DNA of 6,022 nucleotides. Origin: Dehalococcoidia bacterium (lineage in GTDB: Bacteria > Chloroflexota > Dehalococcoidia > Lucifugimonadales > Lucifugimonadaceae). Shown here piece by piece: positions 1-5,588 of the stretch. The first letter of the stretch is position 1. The number at the start of each line of letters is the position of its first letter. The notes beneath the pieces are model-generated. The model was given only the letters and a program-made list of their open reading frames with translations, ran no database searches and was not told the origin of the DNA. The position numbers and the translations under genes are program-made. The DNA is taken from assembly GCA_012270805.1 (NCBI GenBank), contig JAAXHR010000202.1, positions 1-6,022 on the forward strand, written 5' to 3'.

Positions 1-15
1 AAAACAGGAACGGTA

Positions 16-672
16 ATGGCAAGAAACACAAATCCGGTTTGCAAGATTTGCAAATCACAGGGAGAAAAGCTCTTCTTGAAGGGCGAGCGTTGCTACACCC
101 CGAAATGCGCTGTCGACCGTTCCCGCGACAGTTCCGGACGCCGAGCCCCCGGCGGCCCTGTCGGCGTCCAACGCCGCCGTCGCCGGCTCTCCGATCACGG
201 CATCCAACTTCAACAGAAGCAGAAAGCCCGACACATCTACGGTATCTACGAAAGACAATTCCGAGGCGTGTTCGACGAAGCCGCCCGACAAACAGGTGTC
301 ACCGGTTCTAACCTCCTCAAGTTGCTGGAACGCAGGCTTGACAACGTCGTGTACCGAGCAGGCTTTGCCACTTCACGTCCGCAAGCGCGCCAGACCGTCA
401 ACCATGGTCACATCGTAGTCAACGGCAAAAAGGTCGATATCCCTTCGTTCATCGTGAAGCCCGGCGATGTCGTCGGATGGCGCGAAAAATCGAAAAGCTC
501 CGGCCTTTTCAAGGCCGCCAGCGACAACGTTGGCCGACGCCGTCAAGCCACCAACTGGATAACTGTCGATTCCGACAACTTGACTGCGGCGATCGACGCG
601 GTCCCTGCTGAGGACGACATCGACACGACCATCGACACGAGAATGATTGTCGAGTACTACTCAAGGAGATAG
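16..672 (+). CDS. rpsD: 30S ribosomal protein S4
   Basis: S4 (uS4) binds 16S rRNA directly and is a primary assembly protein of the small subunit. In many bacteria it also represses its own operon. An AGGA at 6-9 lies six bases before the ATG. The N-terminus has Cys9, Cys12, Cys26 and Cys31, the spacing of the zinc-binding 'C+' form seen in Thermus, so the metal site should be intact. The S4 RNA-binding domain spans about residues 98-155 (LLERRLDNVVYRAGFATSR, then a HGHIVVNGKKVDIPS core), and the protein ends in the usual IVEYYSRR. At 218 residues it is a little longer than typical (about 205-210). The extra length sits at residues 36-58, where the usual PPGQHG-type loop is replaced by a longer Arg/Gly-rich stretch. 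It is first in the window and probably follows rpsM and rpsK outside it. Identity is not in doubt. Confidence 0.98.
   Translation: MARNTNPVCKICKSQGEKLFLKGERCYTPKCAVDRSRDSSGRRAPGGPVGVQRRRRRLSDHGIQLQQKQKARHIYGIYERQFRGVFDEAARQTGVTGSNLLKLLERRLDNVVYRAGFATSRPQARQTVNHGHIVVNGKKVDIPSFIVKPGDVVGWREKSKSSGLFKAASDNVGRRRQATNWITVDSDNLTAAIDAVPAEDDIDTTIDTRMIVEYYSRR
663..668 (+). promoter_or_regulatory. Ribosome binding site for rpoA inside the end of rpsD
   Basis: AAGGAG at 663-668 is a near-perfect Shine-Dalgarno sequence but lies 13 bases before the rpoA ATG, longer than ideal. A second purine run, GAGGAA at 675-680, is too close to the start to work alone. Because the good site lies within the last codons of rpsD, translation of rpoA may be coupled to ribosomes finishing rpsD. 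The coupling is inference. Confidence 0.55.
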
Positions 673-681
673 ACGAGGAAT

Positions 682-1671
682 ATGATCAGCGGCATCCGCT
701 CGCCAATCGCAACGACCGTCCAGTTCGCGGACGAAGCAGAAGAGTACGTCCCTCAACTCGAGGTAGTCGAAACCACCGAAACGTACGGCAAGTTCCAGAT
801 CGCTGGTTTGGAGCGAGGCTGGGGCACCACCTTGGGCAATGGACTCAGGAGGGTGCTCCTAGGCGCTATGCCCGGCACGGCGATTACTTCCGCACGCATC
901 GTCGGGCAGCAACACGAATATGGCTCCGTGCCGCATATGCGCGAGGGAATCGGCGAGTTTCTCATTAACGCCAAAGGCATTCGAATCCGTGCCCGTGCTG
1001 AGACGACGCAGAAAGTCTTGACCCTTTACGCTTCCGGCGAGGGTGAAATCGTCGCCGGCGACATTAAACCGCACAGCGTGTTCGAAATCGTGAATCCCGA
1101 ACATCATTTGGCCACTCTCGACAACGACGATGGTGAGTTAGTCGTCACGTTTGGCGTTGAAAAAGGGGAAGGATACCGCGCATTCGATCACGAAGAAACC
1201 GCCGGACACGGCATTCTGCCAGTAGACGCCATCTTCACACCAGTCTTGAAGGCCAACTACGAAGTCGAAGGCATGTCCGGCCGGCTGTCAGGCAGAGACC
1301 TTTTGACGATCGAAATCTGGACCGACCGTACGATCGAACCGATTGAAGCGCTACGTACGGCAGCCGACATCTTCAAGTCCAAACTCGACATCATCACCGC
1401 GCAACCCGAATCCAACGATCAACCAGATTCTGACGCAATGTCGGAACTCTTGGATACTGAAATCAAAGACCTTGGCGATCAACTGAGTTCTCGCATCATC
1501 AACGCTCTTTCGCGTTACCCAATCAGAACTTTGGGGGAACTGATGCGATTCACGCCCGAGACGCTCAAGCAAGAGGTTCGCAACTTCGGCGAGGTTTCTT
1601 TCCTAGAACTGCGTGATTTCATGGTCGAAAAAGAGCTGTGGCCGGCTGAGGAAGAAGAACAGCCCGAGTAG
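682..1671 (+). CDS. rpoA: DNA-directed RNA polymerase subunit alpha
   Basis: The alpha subunit dimerises to nucleate assembly of RNA polymerase and contacts upstream promoter DNA and activators through its C-terminal domain. The N-terminal domain is recognisable from LERGWGTTLGNGLRRVLLGA (residues 43-62), through HEYGSVPHMREGI (78-90), to the insert-domain end VDAIFTPVLKANYEVEG (181-197) and the TIEIWTDRTIEP segment (209-220). A variable linker (about 240-258) leads to the C-terminal helix-hairpin-helix domain (about 262-320). There R271 and N274 match the DNA-contacting Arg265 and Asn268 of E. coli, and G303 and S306 match Gly296 and Ser299. The residue matching Lys298 is a valine (V305). 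The protein ends in an acidic tail after LWP. The length of 329 residues is normal. The gene starts nine bases after rpsD and is clearly in the same operon. Confidence 0.98.
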   Translation: MISGIRSPIATTVQFADEAEEYVPQLEVVETTETYGKFQIAGLERGWGTTLGNGLRRVLLGAMPGTAITSARIVGQQHEYGSVPHMREGIGEFLINAKGIRIRARAETTQKVLTLYASGEGEIVAGDIKPHSVFEIVNPEHHLATLDNDDGELVVTFGVEKGEGYRAFDHEETAGHGILPVDAIFTPVLKANYEVEGMSGRLSGRDLLTIEIWTDRTIEPIEALRTAADIFKSKLDIITAQPESNDQPDSDAMSELLDTEIKDLGDQLSSRIINALSRYPIRTLGELMRFTPETLKQEVRNFGEVSFLELRDFMVEKELWPAEEEEQPE

Positions 1672-1712
1672 CCTTTCTCGATCGTCGAACAAATTGGGAG
1701 TATCTGGATAAA

Positions 1713-2066
1713 ATGCGACACCGCCGATCAGGACGTAAATTCGGCAGATCGACCGCCCAGCGCAAGGCCATGTTCCGCATGATGGTCACCGATCTTCTTC
1801 GCCACGAAGTGATTCGTACCACGCACGCCAAATCCAAAGAGGTGGCGCCGTTAGCCGAAAAGATGCTCACACATGCTAAAGGCGGCGACCTCCACAACCG
1901 ACGTCAAGCCGCCGCTTTCATCACCGACAAAGAAGTGCTGTCCAAGGCGTTCGACGAACTGGCCGACCGCTATCGCGATCGAGAGGGCGGATACACCCGC
2001 ATCATCAAGCTCGGAAAGCGCCGCGGTGATTCCGCCGAAATGGCACTCATCGAACTCGTCGAGTAG
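1713..2066 (+). CDS. rplQ: 50S ribosomal protein L17
   Basis: L17 (bL17) is a bacterial large-subunit protein near the peptide exit tunnel. The start MRHRRSGRKFGRSTAQRKAM is typical of the family. The signature IRTTHAKSKEVAPLAEKML occupies residues 34-52, and the C-terminal GGYTRIIKLGKRRGDSAEMA motif (92-111) completes a minimal 117-residue L17 without the C-terminal extension some bacteria carry. The gene follows rpoA by 41 bases, the canonical rpoA-rplQ pair. The Shine-Dalgarno match is modest (GGGAG at 1696-1700, 12 bases before the ATG), so the RNA distance is rather long, but the conserved N-terminus fixes the start. Confidence 0.98.
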   Translation: MRHRRSGRKFGRSTAQRKAMFRMMVTDLLRHEVIRTTHAKSKEVAPLAEKMLTHAKGGDLHNRRQAAAFITDKEVLSKAFDELADRYRDREGGYTRIIKLGKRRGDSAEMALIELVE

Positions 2067-2108
2067 CTTCCAAACCACACACTGCGTCAATGAAGGACGC
2101 TACCCACA

Positions 2109-2870
2109 ATGCGCACGGCGTTGATTGTCGAGTACGATGGCGCTGATTTCAGCGGGTCCCAATTCCAGCTAAACGCACGAACCGTTCAAGGCGAATTGGA
2201 ATCCGCAGCCGCGACCATATTCGGTGACGATGCAGGGCGTATAAGTCTCGCAAGCCGCACTGATGCTGGTGTCCACGCATTTGGACAAGTCGCCTCGCTG
2301 GACATCGAGACGCGGATGCCTGTAGACGAAATACGCGACGCGATGAACGGAAATCTGCCACCTGACATCAGCGTGAAACACGTGAAACGCGTCCGCCAAG
2401 ATTTCGATCCGCGCCGCGATGCCGTCGCACGCGAATACCGGTACATCATCAACGACGGTCCGGCGTCCTCACCGATCCGCAGGCGGCGCGAATACCACCT
2501 CAAACGGCGATTGGAAGTCGCACTGATGACCAATGCTGCGCGACACTTCATCGGTGTTCACGACTTCGCGTCTTTCGCAGCAACCACCACCGATCATGGT
2601 TCAACCATTCGCGTAATGGAAACCGTCGTTGTTAAACGCAATTCCGAAAATCGCATCGTGTTCGACTTCCGAGCGAACGCGTTTGTCCGTCAGCAGATAC
2701 GTCGCATTGTCTCTGCGCTAATCGCTGTCGGCAACTCATCGAAAACCGAAGATTGGATCGCATCATTGATCCATTCTCCCAAGCGCGGTGCAGCGACCCA
2801 AAACGCTCCGCCTCACGGGTTGACGTTGATGCGCATCGATTACGGGCCGCAACTGTCGCTTGAGGCATGA
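2109..2870 (+). CDS. truA: tRNA pseudouridine(38-40) synthase TruA
   Basis: TruA converts uridines 38, 39 and 40 in the tRNA anticodon stem-loop to pseudouridine in the cytoplasm. The N-terminal motif EYDGADFSGSQFQ (residues 8-20) and TVQGELE are typical. The catalytic aspartate is D52 in the SRTDAGVHA motif (49-57), and the conserved active-site tyrosine is Y110 in REYRYII. The second half carries HDFASFAA (151-158), FVRQQIRRIVSALIAVG (192-208) and the closing APPHGLTL motif (233-240). At 253 residues it has a normal length and all catalytic elements. An AAGGA at 2093-2097 lies 11 bases upstream of the ATG. It sits between rplQ and rplM, the usual place for truA in Gram-positive, actinobacterial and Chloroflexota versions of this operon. 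Confidence 0.97.
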   Translation: MRTALIVEYDGADFSGSQFQLNARTVQGELESAAATIFGDDAGRISLASRTDAGVHAFGQVASLDIETRMPVDEIRDAMNGNLPPDISVKHVKRVRQDFDPRRDAVAREYRYIINDGPASSPIRRRREYHLKRRLEVALMTNAARHFIGVHDFASFAATTTDHGSTIRVMETVVVKRNSENRIVFDFRANAFVRQQIRRIVSALIAVGNSSKTEDWIASLIHSPKRGAATQNAPPHGLTLMRIDYGPQLSLEA

Positions 2871-2958
2871 CCAACATATCGCACGCCATCGCGGCATCAG
2901 CAAGGATAGTGAAATCGAGGATGAAACTTGGACTCATGCAAATTAGAATCGATATGTT
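2871..2958 (+). promoter_or_regulatory. truA-rplM intergenic gap with candidate promoter for rplM
   Basis: This 88-base gap has no Shine-Dalgarno sequence near the rplM start. A promoter-like pair is visible: ATGAAA at 2921-2926 (four of six matches to TTGACA) and TAGAAT at 2944-2949 (five of six to TATAAT), with a 17-base spacer. Transcription would begin about seven bases after the -10 box, within a few bases of the ATG at 2959, giving a leaderless or nearly leaderless mRNA. No convincing terminator hairpin with a T tract follows truA, so read-through from upstream may also contribute. This is a pattern match only. Confidence 0.4.
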
Positions 2959-3423
2959 ATGCCAACTAAATTGAAGCACTACAATCCCAGCGCGTCGGAG
3001 TTGAAAAATCGGTGGCGAGTGTTCGACGCCGATGGCAGAGTCCTTGGTCGACTTGCCAGCGAGATCGCCATGGTGTTGATGGGAAAGCATCGAGCCGATT
3101 ATGTCCCTCACATGGCATCGGGCGACTTCGTAATCGTTGTCAACGCAACTAAAGTCGAGTTGACCGGACGTAAGGCGGAACAGAAGGTCTACCGACGTCA
3201 CAGCCAGTACCCCGGCAACCTGAAAGAGATATCGTACTCCCGGATGTCGGAGCGAACTCCTGAGCGGATCATCGAACTGGCTGTCAAAGGTATGTTGCCC
3301 AAGAACAAGCTCGGACGCAAGATGTTGACACGATTGAAGGTCTATGCCGGCCCAGAGCATCCGCACTCAGCACAAGTCATCGGATCCGAGCGCGCCGAGA
3401 TGCGAGAAGCAGGCGAGCAATAG
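2959..3423 (+). CDS. rplM: 50S ribosomal protein L13
   Basis: L13 (uL13) is an early-assembling large-subunit protein that binds 23S rRNA. The family pattern is clear: RWRVFDADGRVLGRLASEIA (residues 18-37), LMGKHRADYVPHMASGDFVI (40-59), VNATKVELTGRKAEQKVYRR (61-80), and the signature AVKGMLPKNKLGRKMLTRLK (108-127) followed by VYAGPEHPHSAQ. At 154 residues it is about 12 longer than the E. coli protein, through a short charged C-terminal tail. The start is well fixed. The nearest upstream in-frame stop is the TAG at 2944, and no other start codon lies between it and the ATG. The absence of a ribosome binding site here is unusual for a ribosomal protein gene and fits leaderless translation. Confidence 0.97.
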   Translation: MPTKLKHYNPSASELKNRWRVFDADGRVLGRLASEIAMVLMGKHRADYVPHMASGDFVIVVNATKVELTGRKAEQKVYRRHSQYPGNLKEISYSRMSERTPERIIELAVKGMLPKNKLGRKMLTRLKVYAGPEHPHSAQVIGSERAEMREAGEQ

Positions 3424-3457
3424 ACCAATTGGTTCGAAAAGACTCGGCAGTTAGGCG

Positions 3458-3604
3458 ATGCGATCAATCCGAACATTCACCAAATTTCGTAACACCATAC
3501 GGACTCGCAAATGTCGGACAATTTCCCGGGAGACCGAACAGATCGACCATTCGTCCGACTGCGACAGCAAGTCTATCCGTCTGCGCGGTGATATGACCGC
3601 TTGA
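3458..3604 (+). CDS. Possible small basic protein between rplM and rpsI (48 codons)
   Basis: I do not recognise this frame and it may not be a gene. It fills most of the unusually long rplM-rpsI gap, runs from an ATG at 3458 to TGA at 3602-3604, and that stop overlaps the rpsI Shine-Dalgarno sequence by two bases, as in translationally coupled pairs. The product would be 48 residues: an Arg/Lys-rich first half (starting MRSIRTFTKF) and a more acidic second half with two cysteines overall (C19, C35). Against coding, the ribosome binding site is poor (only AGG at 3453-3455, too close), G is not enriched at first codon positions, and no family resemblance is apparent. It could equally be a chance open frame within a structured leader of rpsI. 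Confidence 0.25.
   Translation: MRSIRTFTKFRNTIRTRKCRTISRETEQIDHSSDCDSKSIRLRGDMTA
3513..3600 (+). other. Inverted repeats in the rpsI leader
   Basis: Two dyads are visible upstream of rpsI. GTCGGAC at 3513-3519 pairs exactly with GTCCGAC at 3553-3559 across a 33-base loop that itself contains the palindrome TCCCGGGA at 3524-3531. Further down, GCGGT at 3585-3589 pairs with ACCGC at 3596-3600 around a six-base loop, ending two bases before the rpsI Shine-Dalgarno sequence. Together they could fold into a leader controlling translation of S9, but each stem is short and could arise by chance. Confidence 0.3.
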
Positions 3605-3608
3605 GGAG
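3603..3608 (+). promoter_or_regulatory. Ribosome binding site that fixes the TTG start of rpsI
   Basis: GAGGAG at 3603-3608 is a strong Shine-Dalgarno sequence six bases before TTG at 3615. The in-frame stop TGA at 3594-3596 leaves no other start codon upstream, and no ATG lies in frame before the conserved S9 core, so TTG is the start. Confidence 0.85.
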
Positions 3609-3614
3609 CGTAAC

Positions 3615-4022
3615 TTGACTACCGAAACCGAGAACGCAAACTACTACTACGGTACTGGTCGCCGGAAGACATCCGTCGCGCGGGTCCGGGTTTACAACCG
3701 GCCGGGCGGTGTCACCGTCAACGGTAAGCCGTTGAACGAAGCCATCTCCGTTGATCAATGGTTGTCAGATGCCTTGAAGCCGTTGGCCGTTACCGAACTC
3801 GCTGGCAAGGTTTCCGTCGTGGTAAAGACTCAAGGCGGCGGCGCCCACGGACAAGCTGTCGCACTTTCACACGGGTTGGCGCGAGCTTTGATCGCGTTCG
3901 ATCCGCAGTTAAGACCCGTCCTGAAGAGCCACAAACTCTTGACTCGTGATCCTAGAATGCGCGAATCGAAGAAGTACGGCCTCAAACGGGCACGCAAAGC
4001 ACCGCAGTACACGAAACGTTAA
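3615..4022 (+). CDS. rpsI: 30S ribosomal protein S9
   Basis: S9 (uS9) sits in the head of the small subunit, and its C-terminal tail reaches the anticodon loop of P-site tRNA. The conserved order is present: YYYGTGRRKTSVARVRVYNR (residues 10-29), the GGGAHGQAVALSHGLARALI motif (74-93), LLTRDPRMRESKKYGLKRAR (108-127), and the basic tail ending KAPQYTKR. The terminal KR that contacts tRNA is intact. At 135 residues, the length is normal. Translation starts at a TTG. The gene lies 191 bases after rplM, an unusually large gap for this pair, which is normally nearly contiguous. No clear hairpin-plus-T-tract terminator follows it. Confidence 0.97.
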   Translation: MTTETENANYYYGTGRRKTSVARVRVYNRPGGVTVNGKPLNEAISVDQWLSDALKPLAVTELAGKVSVVVKTQGGGAHGQAVALSHGLARALIAFDPQLRPVLKSHKLLTRDPRMRESKKYGLKRARKAPQYTKR

Positions 4023-4083
4023 ATTTCACTTTTTACTATGTCGTTTCACCGCGCGACTGTTCGATGCACACGCCGCGCTGGAA

Positions 4084-4113
4084 TTGAACAATCTTGCATC
4101 GGAAACGTAGCAT
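4084..4113 (+). promoter_or_regulatory. Candidate promoter for the surface-protein genes
   Basis: TTGAAC at 4084-4089 (four of six matches to TTGACA) and TAGCAT at 4108-4113 (four of six to TATAAT) are separated by 18 bases. Transcription would start near 4120, leaving a leader of about 37 bases with an AGGA site before the ATG at 4157. The match is weak. It is listed because the gene downstream belongs to another functional class and probably needs its own promoter. Confidence 0.25.
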
Positions 4114-4144
4114 TTCAGCTATGTGGAATCGCACAATCCTCAGT

Positions 4145-4148
4145 AGGA
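4145..4148 (+). promoter_or_regulatory. Ribosome binding site choosing the ATG at 4157
   Basis: AGGA (within TAGGAAA) ends eight bases before the ATG at 4157, whereas the in-frame TTG at 4094 and ATGs at 4121 and 4181 have no comparable site. The ATG at 4153 in the same stretch is in another frame. Confidence 0.6.
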
Positions 4149-4156
4149 AACCATGT

Positions 4157-5575
4157 ATGCCTGTATCCGCGCGCCCAATCATGAGGCGCCTCAGTGTTTG
4201 GGGCGTCGTCCTAACGTTGTCGGCATTGCTAGCCGTCAGCATTGTCGGAATAGAAAACCGCAACAATCGATCAGTCGATGCGCAAGCCCGCGTCCCACCA
4301 GTATTTCCAGCCATCGTCTTTAACGGAAACGTGACCATTAACGGAGAACAACCAGCCTACTCCGGATTTCAGATAACAGCTCGGATAGGCGACAAATGGG
4401 AATCCCCGACCGTCGTGGTCGGCGGGTTGTCTGACAGGCCCTCACAATACGCTCACCTAATCGTGGCGCCTCCCGAAGAGCTGGACTTGATCGGTTCTGA
4501 GATCCAGTTTTGGCTCGAAGGACAAGTGCTTTCGACCACGACAAATTGGTACGCAGTGATCAACGAATTTTCTGGCGAGGTCTGTGGCGGATGCACGTGG
4601 ACATTCCCGATTCTCCGAGAAGTCGACCTAGATTTCCCCTCTCTTCCCGAAGCGACGCCCACGATCACGCCAACTTATACACCTTCTCCGGAATTGCTTA
4701 GACCCGCGTTCTTCACCGGCAAGGCGAGAACGCCAAAGGGCCCACTGCCCGAGGGAGCGGAAATCTACGCTGTCGTCGGATCAGATTTCCGGTCGGCAAA
4801 CATACAAGTATTCGGCGGAGAGTACTTCATCACTCTCGATGTCGTAGACAAGAAGTATCGAGACGCACCAGTCGTGTTCTATCTCATCGATCGAAACGAC
4901 CCGACAGGCGCGCCACGCTTCCTGGAAGCATTGTCGCCCCCAGGGGCATTTGTCGGAGGCGAGCAGTTCGAAAACTTCTCGCTGGTCTTCCCTGATCTGT
5001 TGCCCACTTTCACACCAACACCAACACCAACCGATACGCCAACAATTACCCCCACGCCGACCAATACCCCGACTCCAACCGAAACGCCTACGCCAGTTCC
5101 AACCGCGACAGATACGCCGCTCCCGACGCCGACGATTACGCCGACGCCGATGCCAACCAACACTCCGACCGCCGTGCCAACCAACACCCCGACGCTGACG
5201 CCAACGATTGCGGCGACCGTCGCACCGACGATTACGCCGACGCCGATGCCGACCAACACTCCGACACCTGAGCCCACACGTACTCCGCGCCCAACGACAG
5301 CCGCCGGCGAGCCGACACCGACGGATACGCCAACGATTACACCGACGCGATTTGTTCCGGAAGTTAGCGTAAACGCTACCCAGACGCCTCCCGAGGAAAA
5401 CGGGGGCTCTGGGTTCTGCAACGCAACGCCCAACCAAAACGGCGGTATCGAAGCCACGTTGCCGTTCGGGATCGTGGCGCTTCTAAGCGCGTTCGCTTGG
5501 CGTATAGCAGCCACGCGCAAAAATGAAGACCGCGAAATTGATGCCAAAGACGGATATGCCCTGAATCGGACCTAG
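4157..5575 (+). CDS. Exported surface protein: two beta-rich domains, Pro/Thr spacer, C-terminal membrane anchor
   Basis: No named family is recognised and no function is claimed. From the ATG at 4157 the product has 472 residues; the frame is open back to a TTG at 4094. Residues 1-45 are a signal peptide: basic start, hydrophobic core WGVVLTLSALLAVSIVGI (15-32), and a likely cleavage after DAQA (45). Two similar beta-rich domains follow. The first is about 52-161 (FNGNVTINGEQP, then GFQITARIGDKW) with a CGGC motif at 143-146. The second is about 184-281 (FFTGKARTPKGPLPEGAEI), without the cysteines. A Pro/Thr spacer runs about 283-398. The C-terminus has Cys421, a hydrophobic segment LPFGIVALLSAFAWRIA (435-451) and a basic RK, then a polar tail. 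This is a surface stalk-and-anchor design common in Chloroflexota. Its N-terminal half is paralogous to the next gene. It could be an adhesin, a wall component or a ligand-binding protein. Confidence 0.85.
   Translation: MPVSARPIMRRLSVWGVVLTLSALLAVSIVGIENRNNRSVDAQARVPPVFPAIVFNGNVTINGEQPAYSGFQITARIGDKWESPTVVVGGLSDRPSQYAHLIVAPPEELDLIGSEIQFWLEGQVLSTTTNWYAVINEFSGEVCGGCTWTFPILREVDLDFPSLPEATPTITPTYTPSPELLRPAFFTGKARTPKGPLPEGAEIYAVVGSDFRSANIQVFGGEYFITLDVVDKKYRDAPVVFYLIDRNDPTGAPRFLEALSPPGAFVGGEQFENFSLVFPDLLPTFTPTPTPTDTPTITPTPTNTPTPTETPTPVPTATDTPLPTPTITPTPMPTNTPTAVPTNTPTLTPTIAATVAPTITPTPMPTNTPTPEPTRTPRPTTAAGEPTPTDTPTITPTRFVPEVSVNATQTPPEENGGSGFCNATPNQNGGIEATLPFGIVALLSAFAWRIAATRKNEDREIDAKDGYALNRT
5003..5350 (+). 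repeat. Low-complexity Pro/Thr-coding repeat
   Basis: This stretch encodes about 115 residues dominated by Pro-Thr pairs, with recurring units such as TITPTP and PTNTPT. It contains a longer near-exact direct repeat: 5129-5169 and 5225-5265 are identical at 40 of 41 bases, offset by 96 bases (32 codons), so the duplication is in frame. Such DNA expands and contracts easily by slippage or unequal recombination, so its length probably varies between strains. In the protein it would act as an extended, possibly glycosylated spacer. Confidence 0.9.
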
Positions 5576-5576
5576 T

Positions 5577-5583
5577 GAGGTGA
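5577..5583 (+). promoter_or_regulatory. Ribosome binding site of the second surface-protein gene
   Basis: GAGGTGA at 5577-5583 starts one base after the stop codon of the upstream gene and lies five bases before the ATG at 5589. It is the strongest Shine-Dalgarno in the second half of the window. It fixes the start and suggests translation of the two genes as a pair. Confidence 0.75.
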
Positions 5584-5588
5584 GCCGA

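Noticed and set aside
2871..2920. Weak GCC/GGC hairpin after truA as a terminator
   Set aside because: Only three base pairs and no T tract.
2632..3366. Minus-strand open frame of 244 codons across the end of truA and rplM
   Set aside because: Lies antisense to two firmly identified genes and their gap, with no recognisable motif or supporting context.
3424..3445. GGTTCGAA resembling a tRNA T-loop just after rplM, next to the palindrome ACCAATTGGT
   Set aside because: The flanking bases form no five-pair T stem or acceptor stem, and the upstream DNA is rplM coding sequence. The ten-base palindrome leaves no loop for a hairpin and is not followed by a T tract.
4013..4075. Possible terminator after rpsI (GAAACG/CGTTTC pair, a TTTTT run at 4030-4034, and a GCGCG/CGCGC stem)
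   Set aside because: The T run lies in the loop, not after a stem, and the GC stem is followed by GGAATTGAAC rather than T residues, so no intrinsic terminator can be supported.
4094..4156. Upstream TTG start for the first surface protein
   Set aside because: It lacks a ribosome binding site and would add 21 residues before a normal signal peptide; the ATG at 4157 has AGGA at good spacing.
4781..5437. Second minus-strand open frame (218 codons) rich in Arg and Gly
   Set aside because: Another antisense reading of the same repeat and the preceding domain; composition is almost entirely Arg, Gly, Cys and Trp with no protein-like pattern.
4879..5547. Long minus-strand open frame (222 codons) rich in Gly-Val repeats
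   Set aside because: It is the reverse complement of the Pro/Thr-coding repeat; low-complexity CCG/ACG-rich DNA keeps antisense frames open. The plus-strand frame has a signal peptide, domains and a membrane anchor.
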